Notes: generated by a model from the sequence alone, not told the origin. DNA of 64,000 nucleotides from Pseudomonadota bacterium (GCA_021795395.1 JAJYPN010000004.1:49399-113398), one strand, 5' to 3'. Counted from the stretch's first letter, positions 1 through 9,714 are shown. Numbers and translations are program-made.

Positions 1-710
1 GCCTCTGGCACAACGATTTCTGGAATGCCGAAAGCCAGGCGATTTTTCCGTACGATCAGTATCTGGCGCGATTTCCGGCGTATTTGCAGCAGCTGGAAAT
101 GGAAAGCAACGGCAAAAGCGTGACGTTTGACGGCAAGACCAGCCGCTGTCAGACCGGCCCGGTCATCTGGGGTGAACCGGGCGGCAACGGCCAGCACGCT
201 TTTTTTCAGCTGCTGCATCAGGGTACGCGTACCGTTCCGGCCGATTTCCTGATTGCTGCCGAATCGCAACGACCGGTCGATCGTCAGCACGAAGTTTTGC
301 AGGCGAACTGTTTTGCGCAAACCAAAGCGCTGATGCTGGGCAAGACGCGCGACGAAGCCAAGGCGGAGCTGATGCGCAACGGCGTAACCGGAAAAAGGCT
401 GGAAATGCTGTTGCCGCACAAGGTTTTTCCTGGCAACCGCCCAACCACCACGCTGGTGTATCGCAAGCTGGACCCGTATACGCTGGGCGCTTTGATCGCG
501 TTATACGAACATAAGGTGTTTGTCCAGGGGGCGGTCTGGAATATCAATTCCTTCGATCAATGGGGAGTAGAGCTGGGCAAGCAGCTTACCGGCGGAATAG
601 AAACCGATCTGGCGGACGACAAGCAAATAACCGGTCACGACAGTTCGACCAACGGTCTGATCAATGCCTGCAAGCATTTGCGCCGGAACGGGAACGGCGC
701 AACCGGCTAA
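1..710 (+). CDS. pgi: Glucose-6-phosphate isomerase, C-terminal part (truncated by window edge)
   Basis: The reading frame is open from base 3 and ends at TAA 708-710. It encodes the last about 235 residues of glucose-6-phosphate isomerase, which interconverts glucose-6-P and fructose-6-P in the cytosol. Recognisable are the conserved stretch around QLEMESNGK, the [16 protein letters not shown] segment that carries active-site residues in this family, and the C-terminal QWGVELGK signature. The start lies upstream of the window. The gene faces selO and the two stop codons are only 5 bases apart, with no hairpin between them. Confidence 0.96.
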   Translation, partial: LWHNDFWNAESQAIFPYDQYLARFPAYLQQLEMESNGKSVTFDGKTSRCQTGPVIWGEPGGNGQHAFFQLLHQGTRTVPADFLIAAESQRPVDRQHEVLQANCFAQTKALMLGKTRDEAKAELMRNGVTGKRLEMLLPHKVFPGNRPTTTLVYRKLDPYTLGALIALYEHKVFVQGAVWNINSFDQWGVELGKQLTGGIETDLADDKQITGHDSSTNGLINACKHLRRNGNGATG

Positions 711-715
711 CGCCG

Positions 716-2179
716 TTACGAAGAACAGCTGACGCTGATTGGCTGCGCTCCTTCCGGCGGCGCCGCGGCATATCTTTCCATGCCTGGATGCTCGTCGTAA
801 GGCTGTTGCAATACCCTCATCAAACGGTCGATTTCGCTGGCGTCGTCATGATCGCGAGCAGCGATGATGGCTTGTTCCGCCAGATGGTTACGTAAAATAT
901 ATTTGGGATTGACCCGGCGCATGCGGGTTCCGCGTTCTGCATCGTTGGTTGAGAGGGCAAGCAATCGCCCGCGATACGTGGCCGCCCACGCATCGAACGC
1001 CGCACGATCGATGAACAGGTCGCGCAGGGGCGCATTGATGTTGTCCGGTTCGGTGCTGAAATCGCATAGCGTACGCATGAATATCGTGTAATCGATGCGG
1101 TTGGCCGCGAGCAGATCCAGCAGCTCGATGAGCAGCGGCACATGGCTTTTGTCGGCCGGCAAACCGAGTTTTGCGCAGAGCAGATCGATATAACTGCCGG
1201 CGAACAGCGCGGGATAGCGATCCAGTTCGGCCTTCGCCGCTTCGATCGGCATCAACGGTGTCAGCGCCTGCGCCAGCCGCGTCAGATTCCAGGCCGCCAC
1301 GTCGGGCTGCTGATCGAACGCATAACGCCCGTTTTCGTCGGAGTGATTGCAGATAAAACCGGGATCGTAACGGTCGAGAAAACCGAACGGACCGTAATCG
1401 AGCGTCAAACCCAGCAAGGACATATTGTCGGTATTCATCACTCCGTGACTGAACCCCACGGCTTGCCATTGCGCCATCAGACGGGCCGTACTGGCGATGA
1501 CAGTTCCCAGCAAGCGCGGATATTTATCGGCGGCGTCAGCGAATTCGGGGTAATGATGCTCGATGACGAAATCCGCCAGAGTGCGGACTTCTTCCGGCTG
1601 CCCGCGATAAAAAAATACCTCGAACGAACCGAAGCGAAGAAAGCTCGGGCTCATGCGCATGACTACCGCCGCCGTCTCCTCGGTTTCCCTGTAAACCGGC
1701 AAATGGCTACCGACCAGAGACAAGGCGCGCGTCGTTGGTATGCCGAGGCCGAACATGGCTTCCGAACACAAATATTCGCGTATGCTCGAACGCAATACCG
1801 CGCGGCCGTCGCTGCCGCGCGAAAATGGGGTAGGGCCCGAGCCTTTCAGTTGCAGTTCCCATACGTCATCGGGGCCGCTCACATCGCCAAGCAGCAAGGC
1901 GCGGCCGTCGCCCAGTTGCGGAACGAAATAGCCGAACTGGTGGCCGGCGTACAATGCCGCCACCGGCACGGATCCGGGGAACAGGCGATTGCCGCAGAGA
2001 TAGTCCGCTGCATCGGGGCGCTGCGCCTCGGCAGGATCAAGGCCGATCAGTTCGGCCGCCAGCGGATTGAAATGCAGCAGGCGCGGCTCGGGCACCGGTG
2101 TCGGCAACGTTTTTTTGTAGAAATGCGGCGGTAGGCCGGCAAACTGGTTGCCGATCGGTAGGGTGTCGAAGGTATGCAT
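716..2179 (-). CDS. selO: Protein adenylyltransferase SelO (YdiU family)
   Basis: A 487-residue protein with the SelO/YdiU fold: the N-terminal YAGHQFG segment, the ELQLKGSGPTPFSRGSDGRA glycine-rich region and the FSHGVMNTDNMS catalytic-loop region. In established work SelO is a kinase-like enzyme that binds ATP in an inverted orientation and transfers AMP to serine, threonine or tyrosine of target proteins, linked to redox stress. The protein ends in SCSS, where many eukaryotic homologues carry selenocysteine; here an ordinary cysteine codon is used. The start ATG at 2179 gives a full-length family member. It stands alone on the minus strand, converging with pgi. Confidence 0.95.
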   Translation of the reverse strand: MHTFDTLPIGNQFAGLPPHFYKKTLPTPVPEPRLLHFNPLAAELIGLDPAEAQRPDAADYLCGNRLFPGSVPVAALYAGHQFGYFVPQLGDGRALLLGDVSGPDDVWELQLKGSGPTPFSRGSDGRAVLRSSIREYLCSEAMFGLGIPTTRALSLVGSHLPVYRETEETAAVVMRMSPSFLRFGSFEVFFYRGQPEEVRTLADFVIEHHYPEFADAADKYPRLLGTVIASTARLMAQWQAVGFSHGVMNTDNMSLLGLTLDYGPFGFLDRYDPGFICNHSDENGRYAFDQQPDVAAWNLTRLAQALTPLMPIEAAKAELDRYPALFAGSYIDLLCAKLGLPADKSHVPLLIELLDLLAANRIDYTIFMRTLCDFSTEPDNINAPLRDLFIDRAAFDAWAATYRGRLLALSTNDAERGTRMRRVNPKYILRNHLAEQAIIAARDHDDASEIDRLMRVLQQPYDEHPGMERYAAAPPEGAQPISVSCSS

Positions 2180-2346
2180 GATTTAAGTCGGTGGTAAAGG
2201 AGGTATGGGCTATGATAACGTCAATAGGCCATTGATGGGAGCGGCTTGGCTATCTAGATGCTATGTCGAGTCGAATCACCTCGATCCGGCGGCCACAGTC
2301 CGGCGCAGAATGCGTAGCTATGCGCTGGTCCGGTCGCGTAGAGTCT

Positions 2347-2655
2347 TCAGTATTTTCTGCCTATCGTGAAACCCACCATCCCCGTTACCAGGCTGGCTAA
2401 TACACTCATCCAGATCTTCTTTTCATCGAGAGATTGATCCCCTAATGCGAGTATCCACAGGCAAATCAAAAAAAGCAGCCCTAAGCAGCCAATTCCAAAC
2501 AAGAAAAGTATTTTATCCTTCCAGCGGCGATGATTTGCATCTTCCGCCGTTTCTTGCGGAGAGACCGAAACATCTACCGGCCCTGCGTTTTTTGCGAGGG
2601 CAAGCAAATCTACTGCGGGCGGCAATGATTGCGGCTGCCGCAGATCACTGGTCAT
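2347..2655 (-). CDS. Small two-helix membrane protein of unknown function
   Basis: A 102-residue protein that I do not recognise. The first about 45 residues are soluble and rich in Pro/Ala/Asp. Two hydrophobic helices follow, roughly residues 49-70 and 84-99, the second with a GxxGF pattern and a short basic tail (GRKY). The ATG at 2653-2655 overlaps the TAA of the upstream ribbon-helix-helix gene by one base, so translation is probably coupled. By inference it is the effector of a regulator/membrane-protein pair; it could equally be a small membrane anchor carried by mobile DNA. Confidence 0.7.
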   Translation of the reverse strand: MTSDLRQPQSLPPAVDLLALAKNAGPVDVSVSPQETAEDANHRRWKDKILFLFGIGCLGLLFLICLWILALGDQSLDEKKIWMSVLASLVTGMVGFTIGRKY

Positions 2656-2861
2656 TACACGCCTATGATTTCACGAAGTACGTGATGCTGACTATCCGTG
2701 ATCGCCAGTTTGTTTCCCTGACCACGTTCCGTTACTGCCAAATCGATCAATGCAATGGCTTTACGCAGCAACTCGCTTTTGGTTGTACCGTCTTTCGCAG
2801 CCAGTTCATCCAGTCGTGAATTTAGCGCTTCGGTAATGTTTACATTAAGTCTTACGTTCAT
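2655..2861 (-). CDS. Ribbon-helix-helix (CopG/Arc-type) transcription regulator
   Basis: A 68-residue protein whose first about 45 residues fit the ribbon-helix-helix fold. A short beta strand (RLNVNIT) is followed by helix ALNSRLDELAAK, a turn with GTTKSELLRKAI, and a second helix. Such proteins dimerise and bind short inverted repeats in the major groove, often repressing their own operon. The ATG at 2861 is preceded by AGAGGTG at good spacing. A nested inverted repeat lies 34 bases upstream (2886-2920) and is a plausible operator. The stop overlaps the start of the membrane-protein gene. Confidence 0.82.
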   Translation of the reverse strand: MNVRLNVNITEALNSRLDELAAKDGTTKSELLRKAIALIDLAVTERGQGNKLAITDSQHHVLREIIGV

Positions 2862-2885
2862 GATTCACCTCTTTGAGTGGGTTGC

Positions 2886-2920
2886 ACTTATTTTACTCAT
2901 AAAATGAGTGTTATGTAAGT
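2886..2920. promoter_or_regulatory. Nested inverted repeat, candidate operator of the RHH operon
   Basis: The inner arms ACTCAT (2895-2900) and ATGAGT (2904-2909) form a perfect inverted repeat around AAA. Outer arms ACTTA (2886-2890) and TAAGT (2916-2920) are centred within one base of the same axis. Position in front of a ribbon-helix-helix gene suggests autorepression; this is inference from placement and symmetry. Confidence 0.5.
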
Positions 2921-3132
2921 AGAATCCGCTTTTTTATGATTTTTTCGTAGTGCTAATGGTCATCTATATAAAGTAAGAGCTTCGCACGTAGCGTGCGCTG
3001 TCTGTACCAGTGATGCATGAGGGATCTTGAGCCTGTTTTTACGAGATGAGCAAGCGCAGAAAGTTGCAAAACTCTCTCGCGATTTTTAGTGCGTCTTACC
3101 GTGTAGTGCTGTGAGCGAACCTGATTTGCCAG

Positions 3133-3138
3133 TATAAT
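3133..3138 (+). promoter_or_regulatory. Sigma-70 type -10 box of the his operon
   Basis: A consensus TATAAT lies 31 bases before the chosen hisD ATG. No good -35 box is visible at 16-18 bases. Transcription would begin near 3145, which makes the in-frame TTG at 3145 unlikely as the start codon and favours ATG 3169. Confidence 0.55.
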
Positions 3139-3168
3139 AAGTTTTTGTTAAAACTGCATGCTGTCGTC

Positions 3169-4473
3169 ATGATAACGATACAAACACTGGATACCCGTTC
3201 CGTGGATTTTCAAACCCGGCTGGATCATTTGCTGGCTTTCGAGAGCGGACAGGACGCGTCGATCGAGAGCGCTGTGGAGGAAATCTTGCGGCAGGTGCGC
3301 CGCGACGGCGACAACGCGGTACTGGACTATACGCGTCGTTTCGACCGTCTCGATGCGGCGGCAGTGAGCGAGCTCGAACTGCCGCCGGCGCGTTTGCAGA
3401 CGGCGTTGGAGAAGCTGCCGCCCGAACAGCGAATGGCGCTGGAAGCCGCAGCGCAGCGGATACGCGATTATCATCAGCGACAGATCGTGCCGTCATGGAG
3501 TTACGAGGAAGCTGACGGCACCCTGCTCGGTCAGCAGGTGACGGCGCTTGATCGCGTCGGCTTGTACGTGCCGGGCGGCAAGGCAGCCTATCCCTCGTCG
3601 GTGCTGATGAACGCAATTCCGGCTCATGTTGCCGGAGTGCGGGAATTGATCATGGTGGTGCCGACTCCGGACGGCATCCAGAATGAACTGGTGCTCGCGG
3701 CGGCGGCGGTGGCGGGGGTGACGCGCGTCTTCACCATCGGTGGCGCGCAGGCCGTTGCGGCGCTGGCTTACGGCACCGCGACGATTCCGCAGGTAGACAA
3801 GATAGTCGGGCCGGGCAATGCGTACGTCGCTGCCGCCAAGCGCCGGGTGTACGGCACGGTCGGTATCGATATGGTGGCGGGACCGTCGGAAATCCTGATT
3901 ATCTGCGATGGCAAGACCGATCCCGACTGGATAGCGATGGATCTGTTTTCGCAGGCCGAGCACGACGAGCTGGCGCAGTCGATCCTGCTTTGTCCCGATG
4001 CGGCGTATATCGAGCAAGTCGTCGCCAGTATCCGTAAATTATTGCCCGACATGCCGCGTCGCACGGTTATCGAGACTTCGCTGCGCGATCGCGGCATATT
4101 GATTGCCGTGCGCGATCTGGATGAAGCCGTGCGGATTGCCAATCATATTGCGCCCGAGCATCTGGAACTGTCGATGGAAAACGCCGATAGCTGGGTGGCG
4201 AAAATCCGGCACGCCGGTGCGATCTTTATCGGCCGCAATACCTGCGAAGCCTTGGGAGACTATTGCGCCGGGCCCAATCACGTCTTGCCTACGTCACGTA
4301 CTGCACGCTTTTCCAGTCCGCTCGGCGTGTACGATTTCCAGAAGCGTTCGAGCCTGATTCGCGTTTCCCCGGCAGGCGCGCAAACGCTCGGCCGTATTGC
4401 CTCTACGCTGGCGTACGGCGAAGGATTGGCGGCGCATGCGCGTTCGGCGGAATATCGTTTGATTGAATCCTGA
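3169..4473 (+). CDS. hisD: Histidinol dehydrogenase
   Basis: A 434-residue enzyme for the last two steps of histidine synthesis: L-histidinol is oxidised to histidine with two NAD+ and a zinc ion. Visible signatures are [20 protein letters not shown], the zinc-site segment FSQAEHDE and the catalytic HIAPEHLEL. The ATG at 3169 gives the usual family length; an upstream TTG at 3145 would add 8 residues and sit at the predicted transcription start. First gene of the his block; hisC follows after one base. The first pathway gene, hisG, is not adjacent. Confidence 0.97.
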   Translation: MITIQTLDTRSVDFQTRLDHLLAFESGQDASIESAVEEILRQVRRDGDNAVLDYTRRFDRLDAAAVSELELPPARLQTALEKLPPEQRMALEAAAQRIRDYHQRQIVPSWSYEEADGTLLGQQVTALDRVGLYVPGGKAAYPSSVLMNAIPAHVAGVRELIMVVPTPDGIQNELVLAAAAVAGVTRVFTIGGAQAVAALAYGTATIPQVDKIVGPGNAYVAAAKRRVYGTVGIDMVAGPSEILIICDGKTDPDWIAMDLFSQAEHDELAQSILLCPDAAYIEQVVASIRKLLPDMPRRTVIETSLRDRGILIAVRDLDEAVRIANHIAPEHLELSMENADSWVAKIRHAGAIFIGRNTCEALGDYCAGPNHVLPTSRTARFSSPLGVYDFQKRSSLIRVSPAGAQTLGRIASTLAYGEGLAAHARSAEYRLIES

Positions 4474-4474
4474 T

Positions 4475-5578
4475 ATGAGCCGTTACTGGAGCTCCATTAC
4501 GCGTCAGCTGACCCCGTACGTTCCGGGAGAGCAGCCGAAACTCGCCGATCTGATCAAGCTCAATACCAATGAAAACCCTTACGGCCCCAGCCCGCGCGTA
4601 CTGGAGGCCTTGCATGCCGAGGTAGGCGATGGTCTGCGCTTGTATCCCGACCCCAATTGCGATGCGCTTAAAACGGTGATTGCCGGGCAATACGGAATGG
4701 CTGCAGAGAACGTATTCGTCGGCAACGGGTCGGACGAAATTCTGGCGCATGTGTTTCTGGCATTATTGAAGCACGACCTGCCGGTGTTGCTGCCCGACAT
4801 CAGCTACAGTTTTTATCCGGTGTATTGCGGTTTGTACGATATTGCCTATACCGCAGTGCCGCTGGACGCCGATTTCCGCATTTGCGTAGACGATTACCTG
4901 CAACCGAACGGCGGAATCGTCTTTCCCAATCCCAATGCGCCCACCGGTTGTCCGCTGGCGTTGTCCGAAATCGAACGCTTATTGCAGGCGAACCCCGACA
5001 GCGTAGTAGTCATCGATGAAGCGTATGTCGATTTCGGCGCCGAATCCGCGGTCGGTCTGATCGCCCGATATCCGCAGTTGCTGGTCGTGCATACCTTGTC
5101 CAAATCGCGCGGCTTGGCCGGATTGCGCGTCGGCTTCGCCCTCGGTAGTCCGGAACTGATTGCGGGATTGACGCGCGTGAAAGACAGTTTCAACTCCTAT
5201 CCTCTCGACAAGCTGGCGCAGACCGGGGCGATTGCGGCGATACGGGATAGCGCTTACTTTGATGCGACGTGCAGGCAAATTGTCCGTAGCCGCGAAAAAC
5301 TGGTTGCCGATGTAAGCCGGCTGGGTTTCGTCGTACTGCCGTCGGCGGCAAATTTCATTTTCGCCCGGCATCCCCGATTCGAAGGAGAGCGGTTGGCGGC
5401 ACTGTTGCGCGAGCGGCATATCATCGTTCGCCATTTTCGCCAGCCGCAACGCATAGCGCCGTTTTTGCGCATTACTGTCGGAACCGATGCGCAATGCCAG
5501 GCGCTGGCGGACGCGTTAGCTGAAATCGTGTACATGCCGCCAAAATCCATTGTGGCATCGGGCACCCCAAGTTGTTAA
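4475..5578 (+). CDS. hisC: Histidinol-phosphate aminotransferase
   Basis: A PLP-dependent class II aminotransferase of 367 residues that converts imidazole-acetol phosphate plus glutamate to histidinol phosphate. The segment [12 protein letters not shown], the PNPNAPTG motif, DEAYVDF and the PLP-lysine segment [13 protein letters not shown] are present, with the phosphate-binding FLRITVG near the C terminus. The ATG at 4475 is one base after the hisD stop. The C terminus runs about 15 residues (to GTPSC) past the usual ALAEI end and looks unconserved. hisB begins 31 bases downstream. Confidence 0.96.
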   Translation: MSRYWSSITRQLTPYVPGEQPKLADLIKLNTNENPYGPSPRVLEALHAEVGDGLRLYPDPNCDALKTVIAGQYGMAAENVFVGNGSDEILAHVFLALLKHDLPVLLPDISYSFYPVYCGLYDIAYTAVPLDADFRICVDDYLQPNGGIVFPNPNAPTGCPLALSEIERLLQANPDSVVVIDEAYVDFGAESAVGLIARYPQLLVVHTLSKSRGLAGLRVGFALGSPELIAGLTRVKDSFNSYPLDKLAQTGAIAAIRDSAYFDATCRQIVRSREKLVADVSRLGFVVLPSAANFIFARHPRFEGERLAALLRERHIIVRHFRQPQRIAPFLRITVGTDAQCQALADALAEIVYMPPKSIVASGTPSC

Positions 5579-5609
5579 TTAACGAGCCCTAAGATAAACT
5601 GCCAACATT

Positions 5610-6197
5610 ATGCGCACAGCTCAAATTACCCGCAACACCCTCGAAACGCAGATCAGCGTCCAGCTCGATCTGGACGGTACAGGCAAAGGCAGCTTTAATA
5701 CCGGTGTTCCGTTTCTGGATCATATGCTCGACCAGATCGCCCGTCACGGCATTATCGATATAAGCGTCGAGGCGGCAGGGGATTTGCATATCGACGCGCA
5801 TCACACCGTGGAAGATATCGGTATCACCCTGGGCCGGGCGCTGGCGCAGGCCATAGGTGACAAAAAAAGCCTGCGGCGTTATGGCCATGCCTATGTCCCG
5901 CTTGACGAGGCCTTGTCGCGCGTCGTGCTCGACCTGTCCGGGCGGCCCGGGCTGGAATATCGGGTGGAGTTTACCCGCGCCGCCATAGGCCAGTTCGATG
6001 TCGATTTAATTCACGAGTTTTTCCAGGGACTGGTGAACCACGCCGGCATCACGTTGCACATAGATAATTTGCATGGCGTCAATGCGCATCATCAGGCCGA
6101 AACGATATTCAAGGCGTTCGGCCGCGCTTTGCGCATGGCTGTCGAGCTTGACCCGCGCATGAGCGGCGTTGTGCCTTCAACCAAGGGTACGCTGTAA
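5610..6197 (+). CDS. hisB: Imidazoleglycerol-phosphate dehydratase
   Basis: A monofunctional 195-residue HisB; the N-terminal histidinol phosphatase domain found in enteric HisB is absent. It dehydrates imidazoleglycerol phosphate to imidazole-acetol phosphate using a metal cluster held by histidines. Two copies of the histidine/glutamate signature are visible: [11 protein letters not shown] in the first half and [17 protein letters not shown] in the second. The start ATG at 5610 matches the conserved N terminus ([14 protein letters not shown]). hisH starts one base after the stop. Confidence 0.97.
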   Translation: MRTAQITRNTLETQISVQLDLDGTGKGSFNTGVPFLDHMLDQIARHGIIDISVEAAGDLHIDAHHTVEDIGITLGRALAQAIGDKKSLRRYGHAYVPLDEALSRVVLDLSGRPGLEYRVEFTRAAIGQFDVDLIHEFFQGLVNHAGITLHIDNLHGVNAHHQAETIFKAFGRALRMAVELDPRMSGVVPSTKGTL

Positions 6198-6198
6198 G

Positions 6199-6906
6199 AT
6201 GAACGCCAGAGCCGATATTGCCGTTATCGATTACGGCATGGGTAATTTGCGCTCCGTCTCCAAAGCGCTCGAACATGTAGCGCCGGATGCCGTCGTCGCA
6301 GTCACCGCCGACGCCGCCATCATCCGCGACGCCGCTCGCGTCGTTTTCCCCGGCGTAGGCGCGATGGCGGAATGCATGCGCGAATTGCAGCAGCGTGGTC
6401 TGGTGGAGGCGGTGCGGGACGCAGCCGCCCGCAAACCGTTTCTGGGCATCTGTCTGGGGATGCAGATGCTGTTCGAGCATAGCGAAGAAGGCGATACGGC
6501 GGGATTGGGCATATTGCCCGGACGCGTGCGCCGGTTCGCCGACGAGGCCATGTACGACAACCGTAACGAACGCCTCAAGGTGCCGCACATGGGCTGGAAC
6601 GAAGTGCATCAGGCGATGCCGCACCCGCTCTGGCACGGCATAGCCGATGAAGCACGATTTTATTTTGTCCACAGCTATTATGTCGAAGCAAGCGATCCGG
6701 CAATGGTCAGCGGCTATAGTCTTTATCCTTTTCCGTTCACTTGCGCGATCGCGGCTGACAATATCTTCGCCGTACAATTCCACCCGGAAAAAAGCCAGGA
6801 GGCGGGATTGGCTTTGCTTGCCAATTTTACGATATGGAATGGTAAAATGGTTGCACCGAGCGACGCTATTGCGCAGCCCGGCCGCTCAGGGCTTATCACC
6901 TCTTAA
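6199..6906 (+). CDS. hisH: Imidazole glycerol phosphate synthase, glutaminase subunit
   Basis: A class I glutamine amidotransferase that feeds ammonia to HisF. It shows DYGMGNLRSV at the N terminus, the oxyanion region PGVGAM, the nucleophile Cys85 in GICLGMQMLFEHSEEG, and the His/Glu pair in QFHPEKSQ. ATG 6199 lies one base after hisB; an in-frame GTG at 6169 inside hisB is rejected. The protein (235 residues) carries about 20 extra residues after the usual end (KMVAPSDAIAQ onward), without an obvious motif. Confidence 0.96.
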   Translation: MNARADIAVIDYGMGNLRSVSKALEHVAPDAVVAVTADAAIIRDAARVVFPGVGAMAECMRELQQRGLVEAVRDAAARKPFLGICLGMQMLFEHSEEGDTAGLGILPGRVRRFADEAMYDNRNERLKVPHMGWNEVHQAMPHPLWHGIADEARFYFVHSYYVEASDPAMVSGYSLYPFPFTCAIAADNIFAVQFHPEKSQEAGLALLANFTIWNGKMVAPSDAIAQPGRSGLITS

Positions 6907-6941
6907 TAATTTATGTTGATTGATTTAGATATCTCGTTATC

Positions 6942-7679
6942 ATGCTGATCATCCCTGCTATCGACCTGAAAGACGGTCATTGTGTGCGTCTCAAACAAGG
7001 TTTGATGGAGCAATCCACCGTATTTTCGGAAAACCCCGCCGAAATGGCGCAGCAATGGCTGGCGCAGGGTGTGAGGCGGTTGCATCTGGTTGATCTCAAT
7101 GGTGCTTTTGCCGGCAAGCCCGTCAATGGCAAGGCGATTCGCGACATAGTCGATGCCGTCGGTTCCGAAGTACCGGTGCAACTGGGCGGCGGCATACGCG
7201 ATCTCGATACGATAGCGCGGTATCTGGACAGCGGTGTGCGTTACGTCATTATCGGCACGGCGGCAGTTAAAACGCCGGGATTTCTGCATGACGCGTGCAA
7301 TGCGTTTCCGGGGCAGATCATCGTCGGGCTCGATGCCAAGGATGGTAAGGTTGCGGTGAATGGCTGGTCAAAACTTACACATCACGACGTCATCGATCTG
7401 GCGCAAAAATTTCAGAATTATGGCGTGGAAGCAGTGATCTATACCGATATCGGCCGCGACGGCATGCTCTCGGGCGTCAATATAGAGGCGACGGTGACGC
7501 TGGCGCGCGCGATTACCATACCGGTCATAGCCAGCGGCGGCATTACCAATCTGGACGACGTGCGCAATTTGTGCGCCGTCGAGCATGAAGGCATCAGCGG
7601 CGCGATTACCGGACGGGCGATATACGAAGGCACGCTCGATTTTGCCGCAGCGCAGGCGCTCGCGGACGAGCTGACGTAA
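6942..7679 (+). CDS. hisA: ProFAR isomerase (phosphoribosylformimino-AICAR ribotide isomerase)
   Basis: A 245-residue TIM-barrel enzyme catalysing an Amadori rearrangement in histidine synthesis. The N-terminal [17 protein letters not shown] carries the first catalytic aspartate; QLGGGIRD and the second-half [12 protein letters not shown] and ASGGI motifs mark the duplicated half-barrels and phosphate sites. The gene follows hisH by 35 bases. The TAA stop shares its last A with the ATG of hisF, so the two related barrels are translationally coupled. Confidence 0.97.
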   Translation: MLIIPAIDLKDGHCVRLKQGLMEQSTVFSENPAEMAQQWLAQGVRRLHLVDLNGAFAGKPVNGKAIRDIVDAVGSEVPVQLGGGIRDLDTIARYLDSGVRYVIIGTAAVKTPGFLHDACNAFPGQIIVGLDAKDGKVAVNGWSKLTHHDVIDLAQKFQNYGVEAVIYTDIGRDGMLSGVNIEATVTLARAITIPVIASGGITNLDDVRNLCAVEHEGISGAITGRAIYEGTLDFAAAQALADELT

Positions 7680-8440
7680 TGGGACTGGCCAGACGCATCA
7701 TTCCATGTCTTGACGTCAGCGCCGGCCGCGTCGTCAAGGGGGTGCATTTCGCTGGTTTGCGCGATGCGGGCGATCCGGTGGAAATAGCCCGGCGCTACGA
7801 CCGTGAAGGAGCGGACGAACTGGCGTTTCTGGATATTACAGCCAGTATCGAGCAGCGCGATCTGATCCTGCCCATCATAGAGGCCGTTGCCGCCGAAGTG
7901 TTCATTCCCTTGACGGTGGGCGGCGGAGTGCGCGAAGTGAACGATGTGCGCCGACTGCTCAATGCCGGCGCCGACAAGGTCAGCATTAATACCACGGCGG
8001 TGACAAATCCGCGGATCGTCGCCGATGCCGCCGCACGCTTCGGATCGCAGTGCATAGTCGTCGCGATCGACGCCAAAACGAACGGGAACGGCAGCTGGGA
8101 AGTATTCATACACGGCGGCCGCACCGCTACCGGGCTCGATGCGATCGACTGGGCGGTCAAAATGCAGGCATTGGGAGCGGGAGAAATTCTGCTGACCAGC
8201 ATTGATCGCGACGGCACCAAAAGCGGCTTCAACATTCCGCTGACCAGCGCCGTCGCCGAAGCCGTCGGCATACCGGTCATCGCCAGCGGCGGCGTGGGCG
8301 ATCTGCAACATCTGTCCGACGGCATATTGTTGGGTGGAGCCGATGCCGTACTGGCTGCCAGCATCTTTCATTTCGGCGAATACACGATACACGATGCCAA
8401 GGCGCACATGAGGCGAAACGGAATAGAGGTGAGGCAATGA
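7679..8440 (+). CDS. hisF: Imidazole glycerol phosphate synthase, cyclase subunit
   Basis: A 253-residue TIM barrel that joins PRFAR with HisH-derived ammonia to give imidazoleglycerol phosphate and AICAR. The catalytic aspartates appear in [14 protein letters not shown] and [19 protein letters not shown] and [11 protein letters not shown] mark the phosphate sites. It overlaps hisA by one base and hisI by four (ATGA). Physical pairing with hisH, separated only by hisA, fits formation of the HisH-HisF complex. Confidence 0.97.
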   Translation: MGLARRIIPCLDVSAGRVVKGVHFAGLRDAGDPVEIARRYDREGADELAFLDITASIEQRDLILPIIEAVAAEVFIPLTVGGGVREVNDVRRLLNAGADKVSINTTAVTNPRIVADAAARFGSQCIVVAIDAKTNGNGSWEVFIHGGRTATGLDAIDWAVKMQALGAGEILLTSIDRDGTKSGFNIPLTSAVAEAVGIPVIASGGVGDLQHLSDGILLGGADAVLAASIFHFGEYTIHDAKAHMRRNGIEVRQ

Positions 8441-8835
8441 CGGTGCAGGAACATCATTGGCTCAGCAAGATCAACTGGTCGGATATCGGTCTGGTGAACG
8501 TGATCACCCAGGATGTGCATACCAATGCCGTATTGATGGTGGCTTGGATGAACCGTGATGCGCTGAAACGGACAGTGGTTTCGGGCGAGGCCGTATACTG
8601 GTCGCGTTCGCGGAAAAAGCTCTGGCACAAAGGGGAAGAATCCGGCCATATCCAGAAAGTCCACGAGATTCGCCTCGATTGCGACGGCGATGTGATTTTG
8701 CTGAAAGTTGAACAAGTAGGCGGTATTAGCTGTCATACTGGTCGTCACGATTGCTTTTTCCAGAAACTGGAAAATAACGAATGGATCGTCACGGAACCGG
8801 TGCTGAAAAACCCGGAAGAAATTTATAAATCATGA
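8437..8835 (+). CDS. hisI: Phosphoribosyl-AMP cyclohydrolase
   Basis: A stand-alone 132-residue cyclohydrolase that opens the adenine ring of PR-AMP. The family motifs [14 protein letters not shown], the metal-binding DCDGD and the cysteine-rich [11 protein letters not shown] are present. In many bacteria this domain is fused to HisE; here the two are separate genes overlapping by 4 bases. It also overlaps hisF by 4 bases. Confidence 0.96.
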   Translation: MTVQEHHWLSKINWSDIGLVNVITQDVHTNAVLMVAWMNRDALKRTVVSGEAVYWSRSRKKLWHKGEESGHIQKVHEIRLDCDGDVILLKVEQVGGISCHTGRHDCFFQKLENNEWIVTEPVLKNPEEIYKS

Positions 8836-9155
8836 ACGATATACTGGACAGGCTGGGCGCTATATTGATTGCGCGTAAATCCGCAGCGGCAGATTCGTCC
8901 TACGTCGCCAGTCTGTATGCAAAAGGCCTGGACAGCATACTTAAAAAAATCGCCGAGGAAGCCGCCGAAACCATCATGGCGGCCAAGGACGGCGATAATG
9001 AAAAGATCGTGTACGAAATGGCGGATCTGTGGTTCCATGGCATGATACTGTTGGCGGATCGCGGACTCAGTCCACGGGATGTATTGAACGAGCTTGTCCG
9101 GCGCGAAGGCATATCCGGCCATAGCGAAAAAGCCAGTCGCAAGGATGTGACATGA
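8832..9155 (+). CDS. hisE: Phosphoribosyl-ATP pyrophosphatase
   Basis: A 107-residue all-helical MazG-like NTP pyrophosphatase that hydrolyses PR-ATP to PR-AMP. The metal-binding segments [16 protein letters not shown] and [14 protein letters not shown] fit the family. It acts just before HisI in the pathway. The gene overlaps hisI by 4 bases and the following HIT gene by 4 bases, placing both in the same transcript. Confidence 0.95.
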   Translation: MNDILDRLGAILIARKSAAADSSYVASLYAKGLDSILKKIAEEAAETIMAAKDGDNEKIVYEMADLWFHGMILLADRGLSPRDVLNELVRREGISGHSEKASRKDVT

Positions 9156-9487
9156 ACGAATGCGTATTTTGTAAAATCGTCGACGGCGAATTGCCGAGCA
9201 GAAAAGTTTATGAAGACGAAGAGATATTGGCTTTTCACGATATCAGCCCGCTGGCGGCAGTACATGTTTTGATCATTCCAAAAATACATATCACTTCGCT
9301 GGCGGATTGTACTTCGAAACATCAGGATTTGCTGGGCCGGATGTTGTTGCTTGCACCGCGACTGGCTAAAGAGCACGGTCTGGATACCGGCTTTCGCACC
9401 ATTATCAATACCGGGCGCGGCGGCGGACAAACCGTATTCCATTTGCATATAAACATGTTCGGCGGTGACAGGCCGGCGCAAGCTTAA
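9152..9487 (+). CDS. HIT-family nucleotide-binding protein with altered third histidine
   Basis: A 111-residue HIT protein (Hint/HinT branch: purine nucleoside phosphoramidase-like). The N-terminal [13 protein letters not shown] and [10 protein letters not shown] are typical. The histidine triad reads H97-L-H99-I-N101, so the third histidine of the HxHxH signature is asparagine (codon AAC). The central histidine, the nucleophile in Hint enzymes, is kept. A HIT gene between hisE and tatA is a common betaproteobacterial arrangement. Activity with the altered triad is uncertain. Confidence 0.92.
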   Translation: MNECVFCKIVDGELPSRKVYEDEEILAFHDISPLAAVHVLIIPKIHITSLADCTSKHQDLLGRMLLLAPRLAKEHGLDTGFRTIINTGRGGGQTVFHLHINMFGGDRPAQA

Positions 9488-9501
9488 TCGAAGGAGGCAT
9501 C

Positions 9502-9714
9502 ATGGGCAGCTTCAGCATATGGCATTGGTTAATCGTTTTGGTGATCGTACTGGTCATATTCGGTACGAAGAAATTACGCAATATCGGCGGTGACCTCGGC
9601 GGCGCAGTCAAGAATTTCAAGGAAGCCATGAAAGAAGGCGAAGCTGGCCGGCTCGAAGAACAAAAAGCCCCGCATACAATGGAAGGCGAAGTCAAAGAAA
9701 AAACCAGGGTATAA
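9502..9714 (+). CDS. tatA: Sec-independent translocase subunit TatA
   Basis: A 70-residue protein with a short N-terminal membrane helix (about residues 5-20, [15 protein letters not shown]), the hinge [14 protein letters not shown] and an amphipathic helix ending in a charged tail. TatA forms the pore-like assembly that lets folded proteins cross the inner membrane. A strong ribosome binding site (GAAGGAGG) lies 5 bases before the ATG. tatB follows after 2 bases and tatC after that. Confidence 0.96.
   Translation: MGSFSIWHWLIVLVIVLVIFGTKKLRNIGGDLGGAVKNFKEAMKEGEAGRLEEQKAPHTMEGEVKEKTRV

Larger units (their letters stand above)
2862..3168. other. Divergent intergenic region between the RHH unit and hisD
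   Basis: About 300 bases with no convincing gene. It holds the ribosome binding site and likely operator of the ribbon-helix-helix gene (2886-2920), a short perfect hairpin CGCACG-TAG-CGTGCG (2983-2997) of unknown role, and the hisD promoter (-10 at 3133-3138). No histidine-rich leader peptide was found. Confidence 0.7.

Noticed and set aside
1142..2134. 330-codon frame opposite selO
   Set aside because: Antisense shadow of selO without ribosome binding site or domain.
3145..3168. TTG at 3145 as the hisD start
   Set aside because: It coincides with the predicted transcription start and adds residues not expected in the family.
2940..3168. Histidine attenuator leader upstream of hisD
   Set aside because: No run of histidine codons and no paired terminator/antiterminator hairpins were found.
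7439..8437. 332-codon minus frame across hisA and hisF
   Set aside because: Shadow of two well-supported his genes.
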